Assembly (NCBI GenBank): GCA_963811635.1
Contig: CAWESB010000007.1
Coordinates: 1-64,000 of the forward strand
DNA: 64,000 bases
From: JAIBJN01 sp963811635
Lineage (GTDB): Bacteria > Actinomycetota > Thermoleophilia > Gaiellales > Gaiellaceae
Direction: 5' to 3'
Part shown: positions 31,277 to 40,211 of the stretch, in pieces
Layout: each line of letters starts with the position of its first letter
Numbering within the stretch: the stretch's first letter is position 1
Made by a program: the position numbers and the translations under genes
Notes under the pieces: model-generated
The model's database searches: none
What the model saw: only the letters and a program-made list of their open reading frames with translations
What the model was told of the DNA's origin: nothing

Positions 31277-32554
31277 CTAGGCGGCCAGCGCGAGGTCGTC
31301 GACCGCGGCCGTGACGGGCACGTTGAGCTCGGCAACGGGCTCCGGCTCTTCGCTGCGGATCGCGTTCAGGAAGGGCAGCGAGAGCAGGATCGGGACGCCG
31401 ATCGCGACCCACATCGCGCCGTAGCCGTTCGTCGCCGGGAAGACCGGAGAGAGAACGTCGATGGCGACGCCGACGACGATCGGTCCCAGGACAGCGCCGA
31501 GCGCGCGGGAGAAGCCGAAAAGCCCGGAGAGCGCGCCCTCGGCTCCGGCCGGCGCCATGCCGGCCAGGATCCCGTACGGCAGGGTCATCACGACGGCGCC
31601 GGCGAGCGCGATGATGGGCAGGCCGATCAGGAACGAGCTCAGCGAGGAGAGGCTCGCGCCGACGAGGAGCCCGACGCCGTAGACCCAGATCGACGCGCGC
31701 ATGAGCCGGTGGATGCCGACCCTGTCGGCCAGCTGGCCGGCACCGAAGGAGGCGACGACGTAGGCGCCCGCGACGACGCCGATGACGGCAATGGCCGTCC
31801 CGACCGACTCGCCGAGCCCCTTGACGACGAAGAGGACCATGAAGGTCTTCAGGCCCATGAAGGACAGCTCCCAGAGCGCGTTCGCGGCCACGAAGGCGCG
31901 CACGTCGGCGCGCTCGCGCACGAGCTGGAAGACGCCCGGGCCGGAGGAACGCGGGTGCCGGACGACCGGCGTCGCGCGCTCCTTGCCGCCTACCTCGCGC
32001 ACGAGGACGACCGTGGCGAGCACGGCCGCGCCGGCGGCGAGGAGGAAGGGCAGCGGTGTCCACACCGACAGAAGCAGGCCGCCGGCGACGAGGGCGACCC
32101 CGAGGCCGAGCCCGCGCATGACGCCCTGCCAGCCCTGCGCCCGGCCCTGGTGGGAGGCGGGCACAAGCTCGGCGAAGAGCGCCTGGTACGGCGGGTAGTA
32201 GATGTGGTAGCCGACGAAGAAGAGCGAGACGAGGGCGACGATCTCGGCGTAGCCGTGCGCGAAAGGAAGGATCACGAGCGGCGCTACCAGGAGCGGCACG
32301 CCCAGGAGCGCGTACGGGATCCGGCGCCCGAAACGGCTCTGGGTGCGATCGGAGAGCGAGCCGACGAGGAGCGGCAGGAAAAGCGCGAAAGCGCCCTCGG
32401 CGCCTACCGCGATCCCGATCGCCCCCGCCGACGAGGTCGCCTCGCCGAGCAGGAGCGGCGCGTAGGTCGTCAGGACGCTGATCCCGAGCGCCAGCGCGAA
32501 GGTCGGCAGCGCGAGAGCGCCGAGGAACCGGCCGAGGCGGGGCTCGGGCTCCAT
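31277..32554 (-). CDS. MFS transporter (SLC45/MelB-like)
   Basis: A 425-residue, twelve-helix transporter from ATG 32554. The loop SLSDRTQSRFGRRIPYALLG is the MFS motif A with the RxGRR pattern of the glycoside-pentoside-hexuronide/SLC45 group; YHIYYPPYQALFAELVPASHQGRAQGWQG is characteristic of that branch. Substrate could be a sugar or drug. It follows a 33-residue membrane peptide by three bases. Confidence 0.85.
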   Translation of the reverse strand: MEPEPRLGRFLGALALPTFALALGISVLTTYAPLLLGEATSSAGAIGIAVGAEGAFALFLPLLVGSLSDRTQSRFGRRIPYALLGVPLLVAPLVILPFAHGYAEIVALVSLFFVGYHIYYPPYQALFAELVPASHQGRAQGWQGVMRGLGLGVALVAGGLLLSVWTPLPFLLAAGAAVLATVVLVREVGGKERATPVVRHPRSSGPGVFQLVRERADVRAFVAANALWELSFMGLKTFMVLFVVKGLGESVGTAIAVIGVVAGAYVVASFGAGQLADRVGIHRLMRASIWVYGVGLLVGASLSSLSSFLIGLPIIALAGAVVMTLPYGILAGMAPAGAEGALSGLFGFSRALGAVLGPIVVGVAIDVLSPVFPATNGYGAMWVAIGVPILLSLPFLNAIRSEEPEPVAELNVPVTAAVDDLALAA

Positions 32555-32557
32555 GCC

Positions 32558-32659
32558 CTACCCCGCGACGGCCCAGCGCACGCCGCGAACCGTCCAGCCG
32601 CCCAGGGCGAGCACGAGGATTCCGACGATCACTGCACCGATGAGAACTGTTCGCTTCAT
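32558..32659 (-). CDS. 33-residue single-helix membrane peptide
   Basis: ATG 32659 to TAG 32558-32560, preceded by GGAGGGAG about nine bases upstream. Reads MKRTVLIGAVIVGILVLALG then WTVRGVRWAVAG. A basic start and one helix. It ends three bases before the MFS start, so it is likely translated with it and might be an accessory peptide; that role is inference. Confidence 0.6.
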   Translation of the reverse strand: MKRTVLIGAVIVGILVLALGGWTVRGVRWAVAG

Positions 32660-33065
32660 GTCCACCACTCTCCCTCCTCAGCCACAGGACGGACATGGGG
32701 CCAGCCTGCTTCCATCGGTGGGGTTTTCCGTACCCCGGCGGCCTTGAGTTCGGCGCCGCCAGATACGCCGACGAGGCTTGGGCCGAGTTCGTGCGGTCGC
32801 AGACATCCAAGAGGGAGACACTCGCGACGGTCGAAGGAGCCGAAGTTCGCGAGTTTCGTGCAGCGGCTCCACGCGTGGAACGTGAAGTACACGCAGGAAT
32901 GGCTGGCCGAGCTCGCCGACCAGCTCGTGTTTCAGGACTTCATCTCCGAGCTCGGCGATCCGTCGGTGGCCCCGTCCTCGTGACGGGACGACGACGGCCC
33001 GCCGGTTGGGAGCGGCCGGGAGTCGTAGGGGCTGCGAGGCCCGTGACGATCCGGGCGACGCGCGC
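32660..33065. other. Intergenic region with one short frame
   Basis: Between the MFS small peptide and the response regulator. Besides the short plus-strand frame at 32858, nothing is supported; longer frames are out-of-phase low-complexity. No T-tract terminator was seen. Confidence 0.45.
32858..32983 (+). CDS. Possible short protein
   Basis: A 41-residue frame from GTG 32858 to TGA 32981-32983: VQRLHAWNVKYTQEWLAELA then DQLVFQDFISELGDPSVAPSS. Composition is protein-like, with no Arg/Pro bias, and it is conserved-looking with aromatic residues. There is no obvious ribosome site before the GTG and the frame is open further upstream, so it may be the tail of a broken gene. No family known. 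Confidence 0.35.
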   Translation: MQRLHAWNVKYTQEWLAELADQLVFQDFISELGDPSVAPSS

Positions 33066-33710
33066 TTACTGCCGCAGGTACGTCAGCACCGCGAGCACGC
33101 GGCGATGGTCCTCGGCTGCGGGCGGCAGCCGGAGCTTCCCGAAGATGCTCGTCACGTGCTTCTCGACGGCCCGCTCGGTGACGACGAGCTGGTCGGCGAT
33201 CCCCTGGTTCGAGCGCCCCTGGGCCATGTGCTCGAGCACCTCGCGCTCGCGCGGGGTCAGCTGGTCGATGGGGTCGTCGCGGCGCCGCCGGCCGACGAGC
33301 TGCGAGACGATCGCCGGGTCGAGCGCCGAGCCGCCCTCCCCCACACGCCGGACCGCGGCGGCGAACTCGCCCACGTCGGAGACCCGGTCCTTGAGCAGGT
33401 AGCCGACGCCCTCGGCGCTCTCGGCGAGCAGCTCCATCGCGTACGTCGGCTCGACGTACTGGGAGAGGACGAGCACGCCGATCTCCGGATACGTCTCGCG
33501 GATCTCCTGCGCGGCCCTGAGGCCTTCGTCCGTGTGCGTCGGTGGCATGCGGATGTCGACGATGACGACGTTCGGCGAGTAGCTGCGCACCTTCAGCATC
33601 AGGTCATCGGCGGTGCCGGTCTGCCCGACGATCTCGAAGCCCTGGTCCTCGAGCAGCCGCGCGACGCCCTCGCGCAGAAGGACGGAATCCTCGGCGAGGA
33701 CTACCCGCAC
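33066..33710 (-). CDS. NarL/LuxR-type response regulator
   Basis: A 214-residue regulator from ATG 33710. Receiver domain: MRVVLAEDSVLLREGVARLL with acidic pocket, phospho-acceptor Asp in NVVIVDIRMPPTHTDEG, Thr/Ser near VLSQYVE, and Lys in YLLKDRVSD. Output domain: LTPREREVLEHMAQGRSNQGIADQLVVTERAVEKHVTSIFGKL, a LuxR helix-turn-helix. It overlaps the end of the histidine kinase gene by 10 bases and forms the cognate pair with it. Confidence 0.93.
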   Translation of the reverse strand: MRVVLAEDSVLLREGVARLLEDQGFEIVGQTGTADDLMLKVRSYSPNVVIVDIRMPPTHTDEGLRAAQEIRETYPEIGVLVLSQYVEPTYAMELLAESAEGVGYLLKDRVSDVGEFAAAVRRVGEGGSALDPAIVSQLVGRRRRDDPIDQLTPREREVLEHMAQGRSNQGIADQLVVTERAVEKHVTSIFGKLRLPPAAEDHRRVLAVLTYLRQ

Positions 33711-36188
33711 GGGATCTCCACGCGGATGCGCGTCCCCTGGCCGCGCGGGCTTTCGACGTGCAGGCGCCCGTCGAGGGCCTCGACCCGGTCGACGAGGCCG
33801 CGGAGTCCCGAGCCCTTGGTGGGATCGGCGCCGCCCACCCCGTCGTCCGCGATCTCGACGACTGCATGTCCGTTCACGGTGGCGATGCTAACGGCGACCG
33901 AGGATGCCTCGGCGTACTTGGCCACGTTCGCGAGCGATTCGGAGACGACGTAGTACGCGGCCGCCTCGACCGGCTCGGGGAGGCGCTGGTCGAGAAGCTC
34001 GAGGTCGACCGCGAGCGGCGTCCGCGCGACGAGCGCCTCGATCGCGGCGGTCAGGCCGCGGTCCGAGAGCACCGCGGGGTGGATGCCGCGCGCCAGCTCC
34101 CGCAGCTCCTCGAGTGCCTGCGCGAGCTCGTCGGAGGCCTGGCCGAGCAGGCGGTCGGCCGCCTCGGGCTCGGCGTCCACACGCGCCTGCGCGAGGCGCA
34201 GCATCAGGGAGAGCGAGACGAGGCGCTGCTGTGCGCCGTCGTGGAGGTTGCGCTCGAGTCGGCGGCGCTCGACGTCGCTCGCCTCGACGATGCGGGCGCG
34301 CGAGCTGCGCAGCTCGTCCTCGTGCAGCTTGCGCTCGGTGATGTCCATCCCACAGATGAGCAAGCCGCGGGTCCCCGCGGTCGTCGCGGAGAGGCGTCGT
34401 CGACCAGGTGACGCGCCGCCGTTCGCCGTCCGCTGTGATCCAGTTGTTCTCGTACTCGCCACGGCCGCCCTCAGCGACGACCTCCTCCATTTGGCGCCGG
34501 ACGACCTCGCGGTCCTCGGGCGCGATGAAGACGTCCCAGAATGCGTTCCCGCGCGTGACGTCGTTGTCGGGACGGCCCGCCAGTCGCTCGAGCGACGTGT
34601 TGAAGCGGACGATGTAGCCCCCCGGCGTCGCCAGGCAAAGGAGACTCGGAGTCGAGTCGACGACCGTGCGGATGAAGTCGCGCTCGTGCTCGAGGTCGCG
34701 GTGACGCTGGCTGAGCTCGGCGTGCAGCCGCTCGAGCTCCGCCTGGGCCTGGTTCCGCTCCGTGAACTCGCGGCCGATGATCACCGCCTCGTCGCCGGCC
34801 TTGACGATCCTCGCCTCGAAGTCGCGCGGGACACCGTCCAGCTCGAGCCGGTACTCGCCCGTGACGATCTCGTCCGTGTCGATCGCGCGCCGGATCCCCG
34901 CGAGAAGTTGCTCGGCGACCTCGATCGGCAGCACCTCCTGGAGGGTCGCTCCGATCAGCTCCTCCGGCGGCACGGCGAGTTGCTCCGGCGGGCCGTTGAA
35001 CTCGAGGTACACGCCGTCGCGGCTCATCCGGAAGATCAGGTCGGGGAACGCGTCGAGCAGCGCCTGGATGCGGGTCTGTGCCTTGGCGAGCGCCGCGAGC
35101 CGCTGTTCGTTCTCGAGCGCGAGCGCAGCGGCAGCCGCGGCAGCCTCGACGAGGAGCGGGTCCTCCTCGAGTGAACGATGGTGGATCAGGGCCGCGACGA
35201 TGCGGCCGTTGTGCTCGACCATCGTCGAGAGCACCTCTCCGCGCCCCTCCGGGAGCTCGATCGGGCTCCCGTCGATGTCGGCGAAGGATTGGGTCTCGGG
35301 GATCCAGTACGCGACGCGGAGGGTCGGATCCCCGAGCGCGCGGGCGAGCGCGTCCCGCAGCTCGCCTGGCGCCGGCGTCCGCCCGAGGTCGAGCACGAGC
35401 TGCCCCACGCTCGCGCGCCGCAGGCGACCGCTCAGCAGCCCGACGATGAAGGCGATGGGGACGCTCGAGAAGCTGAAGATCAGAAACCAGGAGAGGATCG
35501 TCCCGGCCCGGTCCGAGAAGGACTCAATGAGGATCGCGGCCGCGAGGAGGACGATCGTCGTGCCCGCGGCCAGGTAGACGGGGAGAAAAACGCGCCGCAT
35601 CGGCTCCGAGGCCTCCCGCCAGCGGCGGCGGAACACGTGCAGCGAGGCGAGCAGCGCCGGGATCCCCGCGATCACGAGGACCGCGTCGATCACGCTCACT
35701 GTGGTCGGCGAGTCGACGATCAGAAAGGCGTTGGGTGGGCACCCGGTGCAGTCGTCGGAGAAGTCGTCGAAGAACGACGCGAGCAGCGAGCCGGCCGTGA
35801 GCGCGACGTACGCGACCGCGACGATCGAGAAGACCATCCTCGTCTCGAGGTAGCCGCGCGGGAAGGCGAGCAGCGCGTGGATGAAGACCGCGACGAAGAC
35901 GCCGCCGAACACCCAGCCGAGCGTGAACGGGAGCGAATGGTTCGACTCCTCGAGAGCGCCAATGAAGACGGTCATCCCGACGGCCGTCAGGAGCGGGCCG
36001 AAGCGGTTGTCCGGCCGCCGCGCCCAGGCGACGAGCCCGCCGAGGATGAACGACCAGGCGCCCAGGAGCTGTGTGACGGCCGCGAGGGCGGGCTGTTCCT
36101 CGTGGTCGCTCGTAACGATCAGCAGCAGAGCCCCCGCGGTCAGCAGGAGCCCGAGGGCGAGGACCCCCGCGACGGTCAGCTTGCGCAT
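33701..36188 (-). CDS. Membrane histidine kinase with PAS domains, one frameshift
   Basis: Starts at ATG 36188. An N-terminal membrane region of six or seven helices (residues 1 to 240, with CTGCPPN in one loop) is followed by a linker, two PAS domains (around 380 to 500 and 510 to 640), and a HisKA_3 dimerisation domain with phosphorylation site ERRRLERNLHDGAQQRLVSLSL and a HATPase domain (VVSESLANVAKYAEASSV, DDGVGGADPTKGSGLRGL). Between PAS and HisKA_3 the frame changes because of one extra G in a four-base run at 34373-34376; total length is 3n+1. The reconstructed protein is complete, so I suspect a sequence error. Pairs with the NarL regulator downstream. Confidence 0.88.
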
Positions 36189-36192
36189 GGGG

Positions 36193-36549
36193 CTATCGAA
36201 GCACAGCGCGCAGGACAGCGCCCGTCAGCTCGGCCTTCGGGACGAAGGCCGCGGCGCCGCACCGGACCACGATCGAGCCGAAGTCCGTCGCGTCGTGGCT
36301 CGAGGTCAGCACGACCTTGGGCGTGTCGCCGTTCATCTTCGCCAGCTCGTCGATCACCGCGAACCCGTCCATGTCGGGGAGCTGGACGTCGAGCAGGACG
36401 AGATCCGGGCGCAGCTCGCGCGCCGCCGCCAGGGCAGAACGGCCGTCCTCGGCCTCGCCGACGACCTCGAACCCCTCGGCGAGAAGCAGGGTCTTGACCG
36501 TCGCCCGGAAGCTTGGATGGTCGTCGACGATCAAGATCCTGTTGGGCAT
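36193..36549 (-). CDS. Single-domain response regulator
   Basis: A 118-residue receiver domain from ATG 36549: MPNRILIVDDHPSFRATVKTL with Asp pocket, phospho-acceptor Asp in LVLLDVQLPDMDG, Ser in VLTSSHDATD and Lys in AAAFVPKAELTG. There is no output domain. It lies four bases upstream of the histidine kinase, so kinase, receiver and NarL regulator form a three-gene system; the receiver may act as a phosphate sink or relay. A 16-base perfect palindrome lies 26 bases upstream. Confidence 0.9.
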   Translation of the reverse strand: MPNRILIVDDHPSFRATVKTLLLAEGFEVVGEAEDGRSALAAARELRPDLVLLDVQLPDMDGFAVIDELAKMNGDTPKVVLTSSHDATDFGSIVVRCGAAAFVPKAELTGAVLRAVLR

Positions 36550-36574
36550 CGTGGAGAAATGGTGGCAAAACGAT

Positions 36575-36590
36575 GTATTCCCGGGAATAC
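36575..36590. promoter_or_regulatory. Perfect 16-base palindrome upstream of the receiver gene
   Basis: GTATTCCCGGGAATAC at 36575-36590, centred 34 bases before the start codon of the receiver-only regulator. A symmetric site at this place is a candidate operator for a dimeric regulator. Confidence 0.5.
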
Positions 36591-36654
36591 GGCTAGCCAC
36601 ACCCTGCAGGGGTGGCGGGCAGGTGAAGTCGACACCTCAATCGCCTAGCTGAAA

Positions 36655-36669
36655 CCGCCTGACAGGCGG
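36655..36669 (-). terminator. Terminator after the ureohydrolase gene
   Basis: CCGCCTG/CAGGCGG stem with TTTC on the minus strand right after it. It would end the AlaX-ureohydrolase transcript (stop at 36767). Confidence 0.6.
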
Positions 36670-36766
36670 AGTTTGGCGTTCCAGGGATCGATCCGACGCT
36701 CCGCCCAGAACCGCCTAAGTACGCAACGCGCCGCCGACATAGGAGTCGACGTCCGAGCTGCAGGGC

Positions 36767-37696
36767 CTAGCCGCGCCTGATCGCCGGCGCGCTCGCAAGG
36801 CTCTCGCTGATGGCCGCGGTGAAGCGCTCGAGACTGCCGGCGCCTTGCTCGGTGTGGTCGGGGTTCAGCTCCGTGATCGTCATTCCCGCCAGCCGGGGGC
36901 TCGCCAAGAGGCTCTTGAGTGCACTCAGAGCGTCGTCGTAGGCGAGACCCTCGTTGCGTCCCGTGTTCTCCGAGAGGGGCACGTCCGTGAAATCGATGAC
37001 ATCGACATCGAAATGCACGAGCAGTCGGTCGCAGCGATCCTCGATGAGCGCTCGCGCTCGACGGGCTGCCTGCTCCGGGTCGGCGGCAACTTCGTCGACC
37101 GGGATCAGCGAGATGGCGCGGCTGTCGATGACGGAGCGCTCGAACGGCGTCGACTGCTCGCTGCCCCAGGCGAACAGGATGACTTGATCGGCTTGCAGGA
37201 GCGGGCTGCCTGACCCCACGTTCACCAGGGCCGGGGCGGTTCCCACCTCGCCCAACATGTGGGCCAAGCCCATCCAGTCCAGGGTGCCCTGGCGAACGCT
37301 GCTCGGGATGTTCAGGTCGGCGTGGGTGTCGAAGTAGACCAGCCCGATCCGTTCTCCGGATTCGCAATGCCCGGCGACCGTGCCGATACCCACCGTGCAG
37401 TCGCCACCGAGCACCAAGGTGGCCTCGCCCGCCCTGACGGCTTCGGCCACGCGCTGAGCGGTGTCACGCACGATCTCCACAACGTGGTCAAGGTTCTGGG
37501 CGCTTCGGTTGTCGCGGTCGGGACGCCAGCGCCAGGCTTGGCGATCTCCGTGATCGAACACGAGAACGCCCGCTTCGCGCAGCGACTCGAGCAGGCCCGC
37601 GTCGCGGAGCGCGCGCGGGGCCCGCTCCTGGCCGGGAGCGAAGGCACCCGCGCTCGTAGGCACGCCAAGGACCCCCAAAGGCCGACTCAACGTCAT
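36767..37696 (-). CDS. Ureohydrolase (arginase/agmatinase family)
   Basis: A 309-residue protein from ATG 37696. Manganese motifs: VLGGDCTVGIG (family usually has GGDHS; here Cys replaces the first His), VYFDTHADLNIP (DxHxDxN) and LVHFDVDVIDFTDVP (DxD). The last two are intact. The GGDC variant is known in some subfamilies of the fold whose substrates may differ from arginine, so the exact reaction is open. The start overlaps the AlaX stop (ATGA), which suggests translational coupling, a pairing I cannot explain. Confidence 0.85.
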   Translation of the reverse strand: MTLSRPLGVLGVPTSAGAFAPGQERAPRALRDAGLLESLREAGVLVFDHGDRQAWRWRPDRDNRSAQNLDHVVEIVRDTAQRVAEAVRAGEATLVLGGDCTVGIGTVAGHCESGERIGLVYFDTHADLNIPSSVRQGTLDWMGLAHMLGEVGTAPALVNVGSGSPLLQADQVILFAWGSEQSTPFERSVIDSRAISLIPVDEVAADPEQAARRARALIEDRCDRLLVHFDVDVIDFTDVPLSENTGRNEGLAYDDALSALKSLLASPRLAGMTITELNPDHTEQGAGSLERFTAAISESLASAPAIRRG

Positions 37697-38442
37697 GACG
37701 AATCGACGGCGATGCGCACGCGCTTGTTGGCTTTGCCCTTGGACTCGGTCTTGACGACCCGTACGCGGCCAACCTCGCCCGTCGCGGCGACGTGCGTCCC
37801 GCCGTCGGCTTGGCGGTCAAGGCCGACGATGTCGATCACGCGCAGCGGGTCGATCGACCTAGGGATGAGGTTGGCCTTCAAGCGGATGAGGGACGGGTCG
37901 CGGTCGGCCTCGGCGCGCGGCAGCCAGAGCACTCGCACCGGCAGGTTCTCGTGGATGACATCGTTGATCGCCGCCTCGAGAGAGCGGGCGAACTCCTTCG
38001 ACATGGCCCCTAGCTCGAAATCGAGCCTACCCTCAGGCGGTGTGATCTGGGCGCCGGTGACATGCGCGCCGTGGTCACGCCAGATGATCCCGTTCATGAC
38101 GTGCTGTGCGGTGTGGAGGCGCATGATCAGATGGCGCCTGCGCCAGTCGATGAGCCCGTGCACCCGAGACCCGATGTCGGGAAGCGGGCTCCCCGCCGAG
38201 AGCCTGTGCCAGACGATGTCCTTGCGCTTGACGACGTCGACGACCTCAGCCCTAGTCCCGGCGAAGGTGAGCTCGCCAGTGTCGTTGGGCTGCCCGCCAC
38301 CGGTCGCGAAGAATGCCGTCTGGTCGACCGCCAGAGCGTTCGCCTCCGAGTCGAGAGCGACGACCGTGGCGGCGAACTCGCGCAGATACGCATCGTGCAG
38401 GTAGAGAAGCTCAGTCATGACGTTGCTGTTTTCGAGCAGCAT
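37693..38442 (-). CDS. alaX: AlaX-type alanyl-tRNA editing protein
   Basis: A 249-residue free-standing editing domain. The metal-binding His are in LHTAQHVMNG (HxxxH) and the C-terminal ADGGTHVAATGEV segment, with FFATGGGQPNDTG near the start, the AlaRS/AlaX second-domain signature. It hydrolyses mischarged Ser- or Gly-tRNA-Ala in trans. The start may be ATG 38442 or, more internal, ATG 38418 (MTELLYLHDAYLREF). Overlaps the ureohydrolase start. Confidence 0.9.
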   Translation of the reverse strand: MLLENSNVMTELLYLHDAYLREFAATVVALDSEANALAVDQTAFFATGGGQPNDTGELTFAGTRAEVVDVVKRKDIVWHRLSAGSPLPDIGSRVHGLIDWRRRHLIMRLHTAQHVMNGIIWRDHGAHVTGAQITPPEGRLDFELGAMSKEFARSLEAAINDVIHENLPVRVLWLPRAEADRDPSLIRLKANLIPRSIDPLRVIDIVGLDRQADGGTHVAATGEVGRVRVVKTESKGKANKRVRIAVDSS

Positions 38443-38513
38443 GTGAGTCCTCCGTCACATCAACGACGAGTCGAGCGTTCGAACCATCGCAGCGCACCCG
38501 TGAGCCTGCTGGC

Positions 38514-39971
38514 CTAAGCCGCCTCGGGCCGCGGCTCGGGCTCGCTCTCCGCCTGGGCGTGCTCGCCCGCGAGCGCCCGGGGGCGGAGAAGCACGGCAGC
38601 CAGCAGGGCGGCCGTAAGCGCGAACAGCGCGCCCACGAGGAATGCAAGGTGATAGCCGCCTGTCAGCGCCGCGAGCTGGCTCTCTCCCGAGGCGACCAGA
38701 CTCTCCGTCCGCGATGCGGCGAGACTGGCGAGCACGGCGAGTCCGAGCGCCCCTCCCATCATGAACGAGGTGTTGACGACACCTGAGGCCAGACCCGCTT
38801 CCTCAGGCTTGACGTCGTTCATGGCGGCGAGGAGCACCGGATTGAAGGCCATCCCCGCGCCCAGCCCGAGCAAGATCATGCTCGGGAGGACATCCACCGC
38901 GAAGGTCCCGTCGACGGGTGCACGCGCGAAGAGGAGGAGGCCGACGCCGGCGAGCACCAGCCCTGTCGCAAGTGGCGGCTTGATGCCGAAACGAAGGACG
39001 AGCTTCGCCGAGAGACCGATCGACAGCGCTCCCATGATCAGGTTCGCAGGCAGGAAGGCTAGGCCGACTTCGAGCGGGCTGAATCCGAGGACGAGCTGGA
39101 GGTAGAGCGCGGACATGAAGAACCACGCGAACATCGCGGCGGCCCAGAGCACACCTACTCCGTTTGCAGTCGAGACGTTGCGAAGGCGGAAGAGAGAGAG
39201 CGGCATCAGGGGTGAGCGAGCCCGGGCTTCGATGCCGAGGAAGATGGCGAGAAGCACGGCGGCTATCGAAAGAAGGCCCAGAGTTCGCGCAGACAGCCAG
39301 CCGGCCTCGTTCCCGTTGACGATGGCGTAGACGGCGATCATGAGCGAGACGGTCACGGTCACCGCGCCGGCCACGTCGAGGCGCTGGGCGGCGGTCGGGA
39401 CGCGGGCCGTGGGGATCAAGAGCACTGTGAGGACCACGACCGCGATCCCGACCGGGACGTTGACGAGGAAGATCCAGTGCCAGTTGAGGACGTCCGTCAG
39501 GATCCCGCCGAGGAGGACGCCAATCGACCCGCCGCCCGAGGCGACGAACCCGAAGACGCCCATCGCCTTGGCCCGCTCGGTCGGCTCCGTGAAGAGGGTC
39601 ATCATCAGCGAAAGTGCGACAGCGGAGACAACGGCGGCGCCGAACCCCTGGACGGCGCGCGCTATGACGAGCATCTCCTGCGATGTCGCCAGACCGCAGG
39701 CCGCCGATGCGAGCGTGAAGACCACGATCCCGGTTAGGAAGAGGCGCCGGTGGCCGAAGAGGTCGCCGAGCCGGCCGCCCAAGAGGAGGAACCCGCCGAA
39801 GGTGATCAGGTACGCGTTCACAACCCAAGCGAGCGAGGCTTCGGAGAACCCGAGATCCTCACGGATGGATGGAAGCGCGACGCCTACGATCGTCACATCG
39901 AGCACGATCATCAAGTCGCCCAGGCAGAGGACGATGAGAGCGAGCCAGCGAGCCCGGGAGTCCATTTTCAT
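38514..39971 (-). CDS. DHA2-family (EmrB/QacA-like) drug exporter, 14 helices
   Basis: A 485-residue major-facilitator protein from ATG 39971. Motif A is LLGGRLGDLFGHRRLFLTG, and the antiporter motif C region is GVLLGGILTDVLNWHWIFLVN; both are typical of DHA2 drug:proton antiporters. Fourteen hydrophobic segments can be counted. Substrate unknown. The ECF sigma gene 240 bases away is divergent and might regulate it. Confidence 0.92.
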   Translation of the reverse strand: MKMDSRARWLALIVLCLGDLMIVLDVTIVGVALPSIREDLGFSEASLAWVVNAYLITFGGFLLLGGRLGDLFGHRRLFLTGIVVFTLASAACGLATSQEMLVIARAVQGFGAAVVSAVALSLMMTLFTEPTERAKAMGVFGFVASGGGSIGVLLGGILTDVLNWHWIFLVNVPVGIAVVVLTVLLIPTARVPTAAQRLDVAGAVTVTVSLMIAVYAIVNGNEAGWLSARTLGLLSIAAVLLAIFLGIEARARSPLMPLSLFRLRNVSTANGVGVLWAAAMFAWFFMSALYLQLVLGFSPLEVGLAFLPANLIMGALSIGLSAKLVLRFGIKPPLATGLVLAGVGLLLFARAPVDGTFAVDVLPSMILLGLGAGMAFNPVLLAAMNDVKPEEAGLASGVVNTSFMMGGALGLAVLASLAASRTESLVASGESQLAALTGGYHLAFLVGALFALTAALLAAVLLRPRALAGEHAQAESEPEPRPEAA

Positions 39972-40211
39972 GAGCCTCTTCCCTTCATGAGCTTGTCGTC
40001 TCCTAGGTCAGACTGCCGCTGAGCGCGAAACTCATCGGCTTCGAGGGAGCCGCGAGGCGTGCTCGCGGCGAGTGGCCGGGCTTACGCGCCCTCGCCTGCA
40101 GTCGGTGACTGATCGACCCGTACGTGCTTCCGCCCCAAAAGATTAGGGCCTGGTTCGGGGAGCTCCCCGACGCGACCGCCTGGGGCTCGGACGTACGGTC
40201 GGGACAACTTC

